Both the position numbers and the translations under genes were made by a program. A stretch of 64,000 nucleotides of DNA, from assembly GCA_037833965.1 (NCBI GenBank), contig AP031351.1:25866501-25930500 (forward strand), read 5' to 3'. The first letter of the stretch is position 1, and every line of letters begins with the position of its first letter. The stretch is from Marchantia polymorpha subsp. ruderalis. Its lineage: Eukaryota; Streptophyta; Marchantiopsida; Marchantiales; Marchantiaceae. The notes beneath the pieces are model-generated. The model made no database searches. It saw only the letters and a list, made by a program, of their open reading frames with translations, and had not been told where the DNA came from. Below are positions 47,301 through 61,899 of the stretch, piece by piece.

Positions 47301-48126
47301 TTCATGATGATTCAAAGTTTTAATAGATTTTTTTTCAAGCAAATATCCAAATACATGAGCTTTCAAAAAATGAAAATTTCAGATTAAAATTGATTACAAT
47401 GTGAGAAATCTATGCTGGAATAATGCTAATGAGTATAATTTTTATATGTTTAGAAATTATTGCAATAAATTATTTTACAACTTTTTATCACATCAAGGTT
47501 CATATTTTATGATAGGTGATGTTAAGAAAAATTTGTTTGAGAAGTTTGTATAAACGGAAATTTAAAGAAATCAATCTGAGTTATTATACAGTTTTGAGCA
47601 AAAGCGAGTAAAATTATTTTATTATTAAGTAAAATTACGTATAATATAATCAAATTATTTTCACACCATTGAATTGAAATCATGAAAAAAAATTGAGTAT
47701 AAATTTTTAAAAGCAATTGGTTTCAAAATTATATTAATAATTCAAAAAATATCTTTCTGATGAAGATGTGAAAGATAATATACTAGGAAATACTTTTCAT
47801 TATAAATGAACATTTTTGCATCAATGAATTGAATGTATATCATTGAAAGAGATGAAAATAATTTAAATATTAAGATAACAAATTTTCATTCAAAATGTTG
47901 ATGAAAATTAAGAGCGATCATATTGGATTTAATGAGATGTCACAAGATATATTTAACTTATTAATATATCACGTTTTTTAGATAATTTTATATGTATGTA
48001 TGTATATATGTATACATATCACCATCAATAAGAAAACATTTATATATTCTACGTTTAAAATGAAAGAAGAATTGAAGCATAACTATATATATATATATAT
48101 ATTTTTTACCTGGTAGGATTTCATCA
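44382..48126. other. Intergenic: carrier 3' flank, then A+T-rich island
   Basis: 44,382-46,150 is ordinary intergenic or 3' UTR-like sequence without a recognised gene. 46,150-48,126 is strongly A+T-rich, with an AT microsatellite at about 48,084-48,105 and no protein motif. It ends at boundary motif copy 3. Confidence 0.55.
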
Positions 48127-48168
48127 GAATCTAAATTGTTGGATAGTACCCATCAAGATTCGTTTTAC
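48127..48168 (+). repeat. Dispersed boundary motif, copy 3
   Basis: AATCTAAATTGTTGGATAGT, then ACCCATCAAGATTCGTTTTA, a diverged copy of the motif at 22,272-22,314, again at the edge of an A+T-rich island. Confidence 0.6.
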
Positions 48169-49934
48169 ACGATGTGATTCCATCGATATTATACGTCGAA
48201 ATTCTAAAATGTATTCATGTACACATATGATGAGAGCTTTAGTGGAACTCTACGATAGCAAATCCTGAATTAAGCGATGGCCCAATCTTCTTGCTATCGG
48301 AGAATTGGTTCCAAACGAGTACCGTCTCGAAGTAAACTTTGAGAGATGAAGAGGGAACCATGACATCACCCATTCCACAACATTGTTATCAATTTGATCT
48401 CCGCATCATTCGCCATCTCAGATACTGCACAACTGCTGGGCATGAAATTCATCATCAATGTCATGATGGTAGTGCTAATTTCATAATATTTAAGATGATA
48501 ATCAATGTTGATTTTGATTGAATGATATTTCATATCATAATGTTACAAAAATTTGTATAATGAGTCTCGTAGATGTGGATTCGTCGTTATTGCTAAGTGC
48601 AATTAGTGGATGTTGATTGGATTTTGTGCAATGCTTTGTTCGCCTGCAATCAGAAAGGAAACTGCTAAATTCTTGTCCAGAATTATGAATGCTGCAACAA
48701 AGTTCCACTGTCACATGGTTTCTTGATACTAGAACATACATTATTTGTAACTTCGGTGCTGTCCTAGGGTAAAACGAAACTTAAAAGTTACCTTAATCAA
48801 TTTAGTTTCCTACAGGGTACATCAGATAAATAACTTTACATTATATATATCAATGAAGACTCTAATTATTTTCGAAATATTCGTCGGTCAAAGATATGGT
48901 ACATGTTGCATGAAGTGACGAATCGCTTGATTTCCGACGATAGGATACATTAAAAATACATGAAATTCTGAGGTCCTGCAGAACAGTAGTTATCAACTCG
49001 CGAGCAACTGCCTCGGATGCCACCGGGCAGCGCAAAAGGGTGGCAACTTGAAAGAGTGGCCGCTGCTTTCTCGGCGTCGTACTGTACAACGCGAACCTTC
49101 GGAGATTCACTTAGAGCACCTCAAGTCTCGCCACAAGTTCCGCGGATAGAACACTCGGTCACAGTCCACAATGTTCCACTGATCCAGATGCCAAATTGAC
49201 GCAAATCCGAGCTAATGCTCGTTTCCCCTACATTCTCCAGGAAACAGGCTCGCAGACAGACGAATCAGATTATGAAATTTACGTGATGGACCAAAGAGCA
49301 TGGGAATGGGGGAAGATCCGATACCATGGCAGGAGGAAACATGTCCCACTGCAACAGACATATGGAGAGTTGATCTGGAGCGACGAATATAACCTGAAAT
49401 CGAGTGACACGTGAGACGGGCTAGACGGCACGTGGCGGAGACGCACGCTGCTCAACAACTCACTCACCACCACCGGGCGACACGTCCACCTGACGGCGGC
49501 CACGGCGAATCTGCTCTTGTGTCGAAGCCCATACCCAGCCCTCGCAAAGCGCTCCACGTCCTGCGCGGGGATTGGATGCGAACCCCGCCGAAAAGCGTCA
49601 GAGAAGCTCTTCTCCCGACACGTGGGCGGAACTCGACACGTGGCGGGGTGCGCAGCAAGGAGGGGTGGAGAATGGAGAAGGGAGGAGAGACAGCCTTCGA
49701 TCGGTCGAGAGAAGCTCGCAGCTCGAAGCTCGAGCAGCATCGCGCTTTTGGCATCTATGGAGCTGTCGAGCTCGAACTGGCCACTGGCATAAAGATGAGC
49801 GCAAGCAGCAGTCGGTCACAGCGGACACATTCATTGATTGATTGATCTAGCGCCTCGCGGGGAGACGACGAAAGCGCAGGCAGCGTCGGAAGAGTGATTT
49901 ACAAATATCGGAGCGAGAGGCGTCGAAGGCCGCC
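48169..49934. other. Region upstream of the alpha-amylase gene; no recognised ORF
   Basis: 48,169-48,766 lies between inverted boundary motifs. From about 49,000 the DNA is GC-rich, with overlapping open frames in all directions that lack family motifs. ATTG repeats occur near 49,833-49,847. The last part is the likely promoter and 5' UTR of the amylase gene. Confidence 0.45.
48767..48810 (-). repeat. Dispersed boundary motif, copy 4 (inverted)
   Basis: On the minus strand it reads CTAAATTGATTAAGGTAACT, then TTTAAGTTTCGTTTTACCC, matching copies 1-3 in the ATTG...AAGTTTCGTTTTACCC core. It faces copy 3 across about 600 bp. Confidence 0.55.
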
Positions 49935-52169
<2,235 letters not shown>

Positions 52170-53494
52170 TCGTAGTTGCAGGGAATGGTAGACGATGTAA
52201 AAACACGAGGTGGATAGATTAGAACTCACAATATGCTAATCTATATTTGGTCATTAGTTTCCTTCCGCTTCACATAGTATTGCTCGGATGGAGAATTTGT
52301 AAAGAGAATGATAAATCTATCCAAATTTGTAAATCGAGTTATTTAGATAGTAGGAAAATATTTTTAAGCACAAAGACGGAAAGTAGTCTTACGCTCCGAA
52401 GAATGAATAGTAGCAAAATTATGGTTATAGGTCTAGCGAGTAAAGGATAGAAAGGAGAATTTTTCTTTTCATGTAAAAGGTGAAGACAATTTTGTACTGA
52501 ATATTTTGCACTAAATCTAATCTGCGAAGGCTTTGTTCTCAATTATGTGAAAGATTTCAAATCTAATGTATATTTGTTTAGAAATCTGTTGAACTTTCTT
52601 TAATCGTAATATGATAGGGAACCGTCACTTGCACGTATTTGCGAATGTGACAATTATCTGTTGTCGTCTGTGTGAAATGCTATCACTTGTACATGTACTG
52701 TACATAAATGTTGAATCTATTTTCATGCATTAAATACAGGATAACAACCAACGTCCGACCAGAGAAATTACAATCATAGTACTCGGTTCGCTGAAAGTGA
52801 AGCGTCTATCAAATCGAAAAAAAAATTTGAAAACTCTGTACATCAACGTACACCACCATCGTTAAAAATACACATCTGAAAATAGGAAAAACTCCTTTGA
52901 CCTTATATTCCCCTTTAATATTATTCTTTATGTTAAAACCATACTTTTAAATCTTTTAATCAATATTGTAAAAAATACACATAAGAAACAGAAAAAAAAA
53001 TATTAAAATTTGAAGAAAATTGTAAATATAAAATGATTGAAAAAATGAAGAAGAAAATCTACAAAATGCGTAAGTACACTCTACAAAGAAAAGGTAGGAC
53101 CAAAATAAAAATAAAACATTTCTTGCACATTCTCACTTTCAGTACCTATAACACAAATTCAAGGGAAACATGCAATTTCTCTCAATGGCAAAAAACAAAT
53201 TCAAAACCTATCAAAAACAATATCGTCTATGAAATAAATGTACAAAGTTAATCTATATTAAAAATAATATTACCATTTTGTAAGTATTGTAGATCAGTAC
53301 GTTTCGTAAAATGAAAAATAAATTTACTTGAAAGCCAAATAAAAAATTTGGATGTGTTACTAATTGAAATTTACAAAACAATGTTGTTTCTATCACAAAT
53401 TACTTGTGGTCTAACAAATGATTTATAAATAAGTCATATTTATGCTTCTGGGACGGATGGTTCCTCCCTATTTATAGTCGGTGAAAACCGTGGA

Positions 53495-53526
53495 GGTAAA
53501 ATCCTAGCTTCTAGGTGGATTTTACC
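53495..53526. repeat. Hairpin GGTAAAATCC/GGATTTTACC
   Basis: A 10-bp perfect stem (53,495-53,504 with 53,517-53,526) and a short TAG/CTA extension in the loop. Weaker pairing of AAAACC with GGTTTTT extends outward. It lies in A+T-rich DNA with no gene nearby. Confidence 0.55.
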
Positions 53527-54756
53527 AATGGTTTTTAAAAGGGGGCATAAAATCACAATGTGCTCATGATAGCTTCGCATCATTGATTCTTTAACCAAAC
53601 CTCCGTATATAAATTTTCAACAAAACGCTATTATGCAAATAATTCGTTCAAGTTGTACTAAATGTAATTAATATTGGAATGTTGAGTCATAAAAAGAGTA
53701 AAATTAATCTGCCTCGCGATTTTCTAAATCCAATTATTGTTTACTATTAGTAGATGATCAATTCAACGCTTGTTGAGATTTGTAAAAGAAAGAGTCTGAG
53801 CAGAAATGGAATGATATAACGCAGCTTCATTCTGAACGATTGACGGTCATAAACCAGTCGTTTATACCATAAGTTTTCTGACATCTCTAGATTCAAAATC
53901 CGAAATACTGAAATATCAATACGACATTCTCTTACAGTTTATATTGTACAAAAAATTAGAATCAAATGAATTTTTATACTTTTAGTGTATATTATTTATA
54001 TAAAATTAACTTTCAACTCATCTTTTAACAAATATGCCATCCCATCCAAACTCCCCACTTGACATGTGTTTCATAGTCTCATGCATGTGATATATCTAGA
54101 TACAATTCATGATTATTTTTGTAGATGCGTTTTTTATTTAAAAAATAATTTTAACATTGTTGTATGAAGTTATTGTTATCCCTATTAGAGTGATAATTTT
54201 ACCTAACTCTCATTAGTTTCTATGAAAAAAAATCGTTTTCATGACCATCGTTATCCAGTTTTGATAATTAATCCATAGATTGCCAACTTGATTGATGAAT
54301 TCTGATCCATTTAATTGCCATGTAACATAGATCAATGTTGAAAATTTTATTTCTTTTTAAAAACTTTGTTAAAGAAATATATTTTGTCGAACATAGATTT
54401 TAAGTTTTGAGCAAAAAAATATCAAATTTTTAAATATATAATAATAATATAATTCCAATTTGATTTTAAATATATATATATTTATTATTTTTAAATCATT
54501 TGATGTATAAACTATATCATTAACTAAAATAATGTAGTAAAAATATGAAAAACATTATAAGTTTTTAGAAAATGAAACAGATAAAGAAGTATATTACTTG
54601 AAGCTTGCATATCTTTTGCTTTCCAACATTCAAAATTCAAAACTTGTTGCAAACAAACAACATCAAGTATTATAATTACAATCAATTGATAAAAAATAAT
54701 TTGGTTTATTTAAAAATCACATGATTGATAGAAATAGATATAAATGTAATAATTGT

Positions 54757-55050
54757 TGAGGTTAATTGCTAATAAGTATCAACCTCAAGTCTTAGCTAAT
54801 AACAGCTATGAGGGTTATAGTTCTTGGGGTGTTTATACCTCAGGTTTGTGTATTACGAACACACTTTCTCAGTAAAATTCTAACGGGTGCGTTTCCGGTG
54901 GACATAACCCTAATCCCGAGGGTGGACCACGTTACATCTTGTTTCGACTATGAACTGGATTAGATTGAGTGTGTCAATGTGTTTTTTGAGTTGTAGGGTG
55001 TACAATAATGATATAAGAGTTCAAATAAAATCTATAATTCAAACATGCTT
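54757..55050 (+). repeat. Probable solo LTR or LTR fragment of a copia-like element
   Basis: It begins TGTTGAGGTTAATTGC, like the copia LTR start in this window (TGTTGAGGTTAACTCG), and carries GGTGGACATAACC and GGACCACGTTACATCTTGT, the pattern of the 3' half of plant copia LTRs. No second LTR or internal region was found. Confidence 0.55.
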
Positions 55051-57365
55051 ATAGATGAAAGTTTGATAAAAAAAAAAAAATGCATGTAACTTCTAATGTA
55101 TAAGACTCTTTCCAACTTTTTAAGCTTTCAGTGTACCATGATTACACTTGAGGTTAAACATTAAGAATGAACACCAAAGAAATTTTAATTTAACTTTTCT
55201 TTAAATATGCATACAAAATTTAACACAAATTTATTATCATTTATAGATCGTTCTGCTTGATCTTTAATGTCAAAATCTTTATATGTTTTATTATGACTTT
55301 CAATTTTATGGAAACGTATCTTCATTGCTAATCTTCAACAATCTCTTTTGTATTTATATGCATCATTCCATATCATCCACTTTCCACGACATGGAACATT
55401 AACTTCTCTTTTTACACTGAAGCAACAAGAGTGTTCACAGGTTAGAGCCATCCATGGATATTCTTTGACTTTTTTACAAATGTCAAAAGGTTCGCAAAGA
55501 CTTGCACAAAATATGATTAACATGTACTTTGTATAACTCTCATTTCAAATCATGAAATTATAATCGTCTCTTAATTTCTCTTTCAAATCTGATTTTTCTT
55601 CTTTTTATCTCACAATAATTATGAACTGGAATTTACTCTTGTGACTCTTCCTTCACTGCAGTGTAATCTCTCAAGCTCCCGAGTGGAGTATCGATTGTTG
55701 TCATAAGTTCAACAAGCTAGCACACAACTACTTGTTCTCTTGATGACACTTCATACCTTTCTTCCGACTATAATTTCGATTATACTACTTCCGCCAGTTT
55801 TATCTACTAACCTTTGCTTACGTCCACAGTGTATTTACAAGGCTCGTTGGTATTTATGAAACCACACCTTCTCTTTTTCTCATTTAATTATTCCTAAAAA
55901 AAACTTAAAACTTACAGTGCTTAACTAAGATCTCATATAAATGTTAACATGATTTTAATTTATCTCTAAAATTTAAATTTTGAATACTTCAAAATTTAAT
56001 ATTTGCCATAGTGAAATATACAAGTCTTGAATATATTTCCATCTTCCAAGATATTATTATAAGTTACAGTTACCAAACTACTAGATTCTGATTATAGAAA
56101 TGTAAGAGTTTCGTTAAAGAAGCCAGAATCATTCACACCACACACACAAGCATCTTACTCTCATGCTTCCAAATAGACAGCTCGGTAATGTTGTGAGTAT
56201 CACAAGGTCTGCTACTGATATCTCCTAGTTTTTCATAATTACCTTTGTCATTTGAACTTTTTTGAGCTCAGGTGTGTCTGCAGATATTTGTCGGCTATTG
56301 TTTTTGCTGCTCACGTTATTCGCTTTCACGACATCTTTGGGATTGAGGTGATGGTGAGGGACAGTTGCAGTCTCTGGCATGAAGGTGGATTCTGCGGCAG
56401 TATGTTGAAATCACTCGCAGGAGGCTGAGTGTGTGACACATACTTTGACGTAAAGTGCTTTACAATCTTCGCCAGAACGACCTGACGCAGAATTTCATGA
56501 TCTTGCCTGACGTCGATTGCTCGAGAATTTTTTGGATACGCCAGGATCGAATCGAATGGCACGCGAAATGTGGTAACACATGCTTTCTACATCAGCACAG
56601 CCCACCAGGTAATGCACAGGCTAGAGCGTAGGCCTTGGTGTACTACTTACTGCTGCCAACAAACGCGTCAGTCAGATCGAGAGTGAGATTTTTGGACTCA
56701 GCTGTGGCTCTGGGTCTCCTCCCTCGAGCCTCGTCTGTGCTTGAAGTGCGATGCCCTGCTTTGGTAAAGATAAAGAAATCACGGATTCGGAGAATCGGAC
56801 AATCCTAGAATGACAGCAACAATGGCAGCTTTGAGTGCTTCGACACAATTTTGGCACGAAGCTGGCTGACATGAACTGCTTTTGGCAGGGGAGGCTCATT
56901 CCACTCAGACAAACAAGGAAAATATGAGTGGCTCTGATTCTGCACCCGAAAGAGTTATTCCCTTTATGTACAGATGATTCCAGCTGTCGTTAACACAGCC
57001 AGTTGGGTAATCAGACCATCCACTCCACTAGCCTCTCGACAATCCATTTCCACCTCGGTTCTACAAGCTAAACTAAGCTTCCTGCAAAATTAATCATGGC
57101 TTTGGCCGTGACGGACCCGTAACTCATGAAAGTATACTGCACAAATGCCACACTCGCTGCTCTACTCTATGTGGGAGTTTAAGTCTCCCCATTAATAATT
57201 TCAAGACATTTCTCACTCAACAGCTGGCTACTTACAATCAAATGTATCGTTCACAAGGCCGTGCGCAGCAGTTGAAAATTACTCGCTCCTACAAATCCCC
57301 TACTAGAGAGCAATCTGATTCAACAATCCTCATGCGCGAGTTTCTCTATGGTGCGAGAAAGAGTT

Positions 57366-60300
57366 TTAAATTAGAACGACGGGGTTTTGATACTCTTTGG
57401 GGTTTAGCTCCATTTGCCGCACGAACATTTTCTCGAAAAGTGGTCCATCGTTCCGCTGCAGAGAGTCGGGATCTTCGGCAAACATCACATAGTACGTGGA
57501 AACCCCACTTTCGTAGACTGCCAGAGTCAGGTATGTCTGAAACGAGAACGAGAAGGAGAGGCCGAATCAAAACCCGATATCAACGCACTGCGCAAGAATG
57601 CATGCACGGAGGCCACAATTCACCAAGAATGAGTTGCTGATGGGACCACTTACAAATAAGAATCCAATGAAGAAAGACACCACTGCGATGGAGATGGTCA
57701 GATTTTTATGCGCGACAAAAGTCCAAGTTCCTCCGACAATGGCACTCAGGGACCCGCCCACACTACACGATATCAGCATGATTGAACCGATCAGATCGTC
57801 ATGGATCATGCAGTCTACATTTTGTGCTTTGAGCATATCCCATGTGTCCTTCGATGCTCTCACAAATGGTTTCCCGTACATAGCCACCTGCAGACACCTC
57901 ACCAGCGTCAGACGACATGCAACACCTTATAAGTCTCGTTGCGTGCTCCTTGAACGGACTATCTCGCTGGCTTTGGATAAACTAGAACGCCTGATTACAG
58001 CAGCTGGCGCTCTTACTAGTAGAAAAAATATGGATACCTCTATCCATATTTTTTCTTCTATGGAGGAATACTAAAAGGCAACCGATTCCGTGAACGTGAA
58101 TGGCTTTTTTTAATATAGATCCGACGAAGAGATTGACATCTATGCTATCATCGTGGAGCAACAACCTATCGATTCATTATAAATCGTGGAGCAATATGCT
58201 GGGATGGCCATCCCAGCAAACCATCTGTCCTAGCACTGCGATTCTTATGTACTGTACGTGATGGCTAGATCTGTGATTGAGTGGCAAACCTGAATGTAAG
58301 CCCACTTGTTGAAGTAACGGATGAGTTTCTCGAAACAGTGCAAGAAACAGGCCACGCAGGAAAACAGGAACTCGCTTGCTGATCCTTGTGCGCTGATTCG
58401 TCGTAGCTGGCTCACAGAAAAGACGTGTAACATGTCAGTGCACTGAGAGAATAGCATGAGCTCAGAGAGCGGCATCAGTGAAGGATGATAAGGAGGTTCA
58501 AGCTGTTCAACACTCACCACGTGACATGGGACCTCAACCAGAGGGACGATCATGGAACCGAAACATATGCTGCCCAGAGATATGGTGCAGGCTCGCAGAA
58601 GGGCGATGTACGTAGGCATCGAGGGCATGTTGGCGTGATCGTGAACATAGAAATGGGCCACGGTGCCTGCAACGGCGACTCGGATGAGATTACGCAGCAC
58701 CTGCATGGTCCAACATAGGCTCACGACGTATCCCACGATAATGAACGAGTGGTACTGCTTCTTGGCCACTCCAGATATGCCGAAAATCCACAGGCCCGTC
58801 CAACCACCGCCCATCAGCACCCAGAAGTAGGACACCAAGTACGTCGATGGATATCGATTCAAAATTGATATGACCTTCCTTAGCAGATCGCCGGCAAAGG
58901 GTATCCTGTGAAAGACAACAGCCTGGTTAGGATGGAATTGATCACTTTCTCAGAGTCTTCTGGAAAGAGGGCAGTGGACAGCGTTTCGTTGAAGGATTCT
59001 GCTGGACAAGAAGGACACAACGAGTTCACTTCTCGACGAAGTTCAGCATCGAATTCTTGAATTTGCCCATCACAAAGCGCTTGAGACGGATCGGAAATGT
59101 CTCACAATCAGAAATCCAGCATCTACAGAAGTGGCCTGATGAACTCACCGTTGTCGGACGACAAAAGCGTAGAGACACTGAGATAAGCCGGCGAAGAAGA
59201 AGACCAAGCCGATGAGTCCAGTGGTCTTCCCTGTGGCAATCAACACGATCCCGAAAATGCTCATGGCAAAAGCACCGGACCAGATGGTGAAAATGATCAT
59301 GCCCACAGGAGCGATCCTGAATGCCATCTGCCAGAGGCACGAGAAAATTGCCCCGGCAATGCCAGCCGCGCATAACTGAGGGAACCAATCGATGATTCGA
59401 AATGCACCGGGGGTGCCGAACTCCTCAATCGTGCTGGTCAGTGCTTTGAGGCCGAAAACCACGCTGATGGCGGCCACTCCTCCGAGATGCAGAAGAAAGA
59501 TGACAGCGGCCCACAAGTCTTTCCACCCACCACCGGTCGCACTCCCAGGATTCCCTTGGTGAGGAGTTTGTTCCTGCACACATTGAGATGATGCTCAGAT
59601 CTGAGGTCCCACTTCCTGACGGCGCAAAGCACATGGACACCACACAATGCACGCTGCGAGTCACTAGAGCGAGCGAGTTAGCCCATCCCCTCGGATCCTT
59701 CATGGATTCCCACCCAATGAAGGCTGCGCCCAGAGGCAGCTCAATCATCCTCCCAAAAGCTGGCTCCACAACATTCCCGTGGTGCTTCCTCTCCAAGACA
59801 ACAGCCCTCATGCACAATTCTGCTCGTTCGTTCATAATTCGCTCACATTCTTCCATTACAGATAATCCTCGTCATCCTCCCAAAAGCTGGCTCCACAACA
59901 TTCCCGTGGTGCATGCTCTCCCAGAAAACAGCCCTCATGCTCAATTTTGCTCGTTCGTTCATAATTCGCTCACATTCTTCCATTACAGATAATCCTCGTC
60001 ATCCTCCCAAAACCTGGCTCCACAACATTCCCGTGGTGCATGCTCTCCCAGAAAACAGCCCTCATGCTCGATTTCGCTAGTTCGTTCATAATTCGCTCAC
60101 ATTCTTCCATTACAGACAATCCTCGTCACCCTCGCAAAAGCTGGCTCGATAAAATACAATCCTGGTCAGTCTCTCTGCTCTCCTCTCGGCTTCTGTGCAT
60201 CACTCAGTGCGGACAAAAGCTGGACCGGGCGACAAGCCAAGGCCAATGCAGGATCAGGAGCAGGGAAAGGAGATCCTGGCGAACCAACCTTAAGCTTCTC

Positions 60301-61899
60301 GTCGATGCAAATGCGGGGAAGCTCGGAGGTGTAGATGGCGTCGTCCCCGGCCGGATCGCGCGTCGGATAGTTGAAGTCTTCTCGGGGGGGAGTGCTGATG
60401 GTGTAGCCGGTGGCGTGCCGACGGGGCAGGGGAAGATGGAACGAGTACTCCTCCTTGAGGTAGGGGTGCGCCACGTTGGCCACCGGCGGCGCCTGCGCCT
60501 GCGGCCTCAGCTTCTCGCGCAGCCCCCGCGTCGGCGACGGGTGCCAGGTACGCCGGTAGCCGGTGCGCGGGGGGCCGTAGAACTCGTCCGGCGGGGAGCC
60601 GTCGCCCCGGGGGGTGGGGGGCGACGGAACCCGGGCGAATTGCTCGGAATATGCAGCGGGGGCAGCGGCGACAGCGGCAGCGGCCTGGAAGGCCAGCGGC
60701 GGGGGCGAGGAGTGGCCGCGGGCGTCGCGCGGCGGCGTCGGGGGGCTGCTGCCGGCGGAGCTGGACCAGTTGCTGCCGCGGGGCGTGGCGAAGCCGTCGC
60801 GCTGCGGGGAGCCGTAGACGGAGCCGCCGTCGGCCACCGAGGAGCCGCCGAAGACGGAGGCGCGGGTGGGCGAGCCGTAGACGGACGAGCCGTCGAAGTG
60901 GGATCGCGGGGGGGTGCGCGGGGCACGGGCCTCGGCGTAGAAGCCCCCGCCGCCGGCGGCAGGCATCTGGGGGCTGGGCGAGTTGCTCCGGGAGAATTTC
61001 CGGGGCTCGGGCTCGTCCTCGTCCGCCACCCCGGCAGCGCGGGCCTGGGCGTACCGGGCGACGAGATCCGGCGAGTCGAAGTGCCGGGGGGGAGTGTTCT
61101 CGCCCGGGTACCGCGTCACGCCGTCCTCCAGCAGCCGGGGCGGGGTGGCTCCGCCACTGAACCGTCGGCCGCCGTCGTCGATGAAGCCGCCCGGGGGGCT
61201 GTCGCGCGCGGGCGGGCCTTCCAGGTAGCGCTGCGGCGAGCGCCGGGGGGTGCGCGAGGCGCCCTCGAGGTACTGCTGCGGCGACGCGCCCTCGAAGCCC
61301 TCGGGGCCTTCCAGATAATGGTGCGGCGACAGGCCCCCGGCGAATCTGCGTGGGCTCTCGTCCGTGTACCGGTGCGGGGGGCTCTGCGTCTCGAAGGTGC
61401 GCAGCGCGCCGTCGCGCGGCGACGGCGAGTAGCGCCCTGCGGCGCGCGGGATTCCGCCGAACCGGGCCAGCCCCTCGTCGGCGTAGCCCGGCGACGGCGG
61501 CGAGTGGTAGCGGTACGGGGGGCTGTCGTGATCGCGCTGGAAGCCGGGCGGGGGCGGGCCGTCGGGGTAGCGCTCGGCCGGGCTGCCTCCGAAGCGCCTG
61601 GGGCTCTCGTCGAAGAAGGCTGGCGGAGGCGGAGGGGGCGGAGGCACCTGATACGGCGACGGGGGACTCTCCCCGGCGAATCGCCGAGGCCCTTCGTCGT
61701 AATCGGGCGAATAACGACCATAGCCGGGACTGGCCGAGTACCTTGGTGGTGTGCTCTGCCACGGACTCGCCCCTCGAATCGTCGCCGGCGGCGTCCGCAC
61801 TCCTTGCCCCGTCCTCTCCATCATAGGCGGCGCTCGTATCATCGGCCCTCGCCGATCCGGCGAATCCCTGCTGTAATCCTGCCACACCACCCCACACAT
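57366..61899 (-). CDS. Choline transporter-like (CTL/PNS1) membrane protein with long proline-rich N-terminus
   Basis: Minus-strand exons 61899-60289, 59573-59149, 58905-58518, 58406-58290, 57887-57654 and 57536-57366 join in frame (TAA at 57,366-57,368) to about 981 aa. Residues 1-537 are hydrophilic and rich in Pro, Ser, Arg and Gly, with repeats of the type DESPRRF, GPRRFAGESPP, RYLEGP and VYGSP, predicted disordered. The remaining ~445 residues form the CTL transporter domain with about ten hydrophobic segments and family motifs: WKDLWAAVIFLLHLGGVAAI, SYFWVLMGGGWTGLWIFG, TISLGSICFGSMIVP, SASEFLFSCVACF, LIRYFNKWAYIQ, AMYGKPFVRASKDTW and GVSTYYVMFAEDPDSL. Plant relatives are plasma-membrane or trans-Golgi choline-type transporters. 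The true start could lie in an upstream exon; the ATG at 61,899 is the first in the open frame. Confidence 0.87.
58017..58060. repeat. Hairpin in CTL intron 4 (20-bp arms)
   Basis: TAGTAGAAAAAATATGGATA (58,017-58,036), a 4-nt loop, then its reverse complement with one mismatch (58,041-58,060). It lies in the intron at 57,888-58,289. Confidence 0.8.
58197..58218. repeat. Perfect 22-bp palindrome in CTL intron 4
   Basis: TGCTGGGATGG followed directly by its reverse complement CCATCCCAGCA, about 135 bp from the hairpin at 58,017 and in the same intron. Confidence 0.85.
59746..60145 (-). repeat. 127-bp tandem repeats (three copies plus a partial) in CTL intron 1
   Basis: The unit CATCCTCCCAAAAGCTGGCT... 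starts at 59,746, 59,873 and 60,000, with a short fourth start at 60,127. Copies are highly similar. They lie entirely within the intron at 59,574-60,288. Plus-strand open frames across them arise from the repeat and are not genes. Confidence 0.9.

Larger units (their letters stand above)
52170..57365. other. A+T-rich intergenic DNA between amylase and the CTL gene
   Basis: Mostly A+T-rich without convincing genes. It contains a hairpin at 53,495-53,526 and a copia-LTR-like block at about 54,757-55,050. Overlapping open frames at 55,335-55,536 on both strands and minus frames at 56,326-56,899 show no family motifs. 56,300-57,365 has gene-like composition and may be the 3' UTR of the minus-strand CTL gene. 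Confidence 0.5.

Noticed and set aside
55335-55536. Opposing open frames of 62 codons
   Set aside because: Mirror-image frames on both strands of one segment with no recognisable protein similarity.
59588-59992. Plus-strand open frame of about 134 codons
   Set aside because: It is produced by the 127-bp tandem repeats in CTL intron 1 and antisense exon 2 sequence, with no domain.
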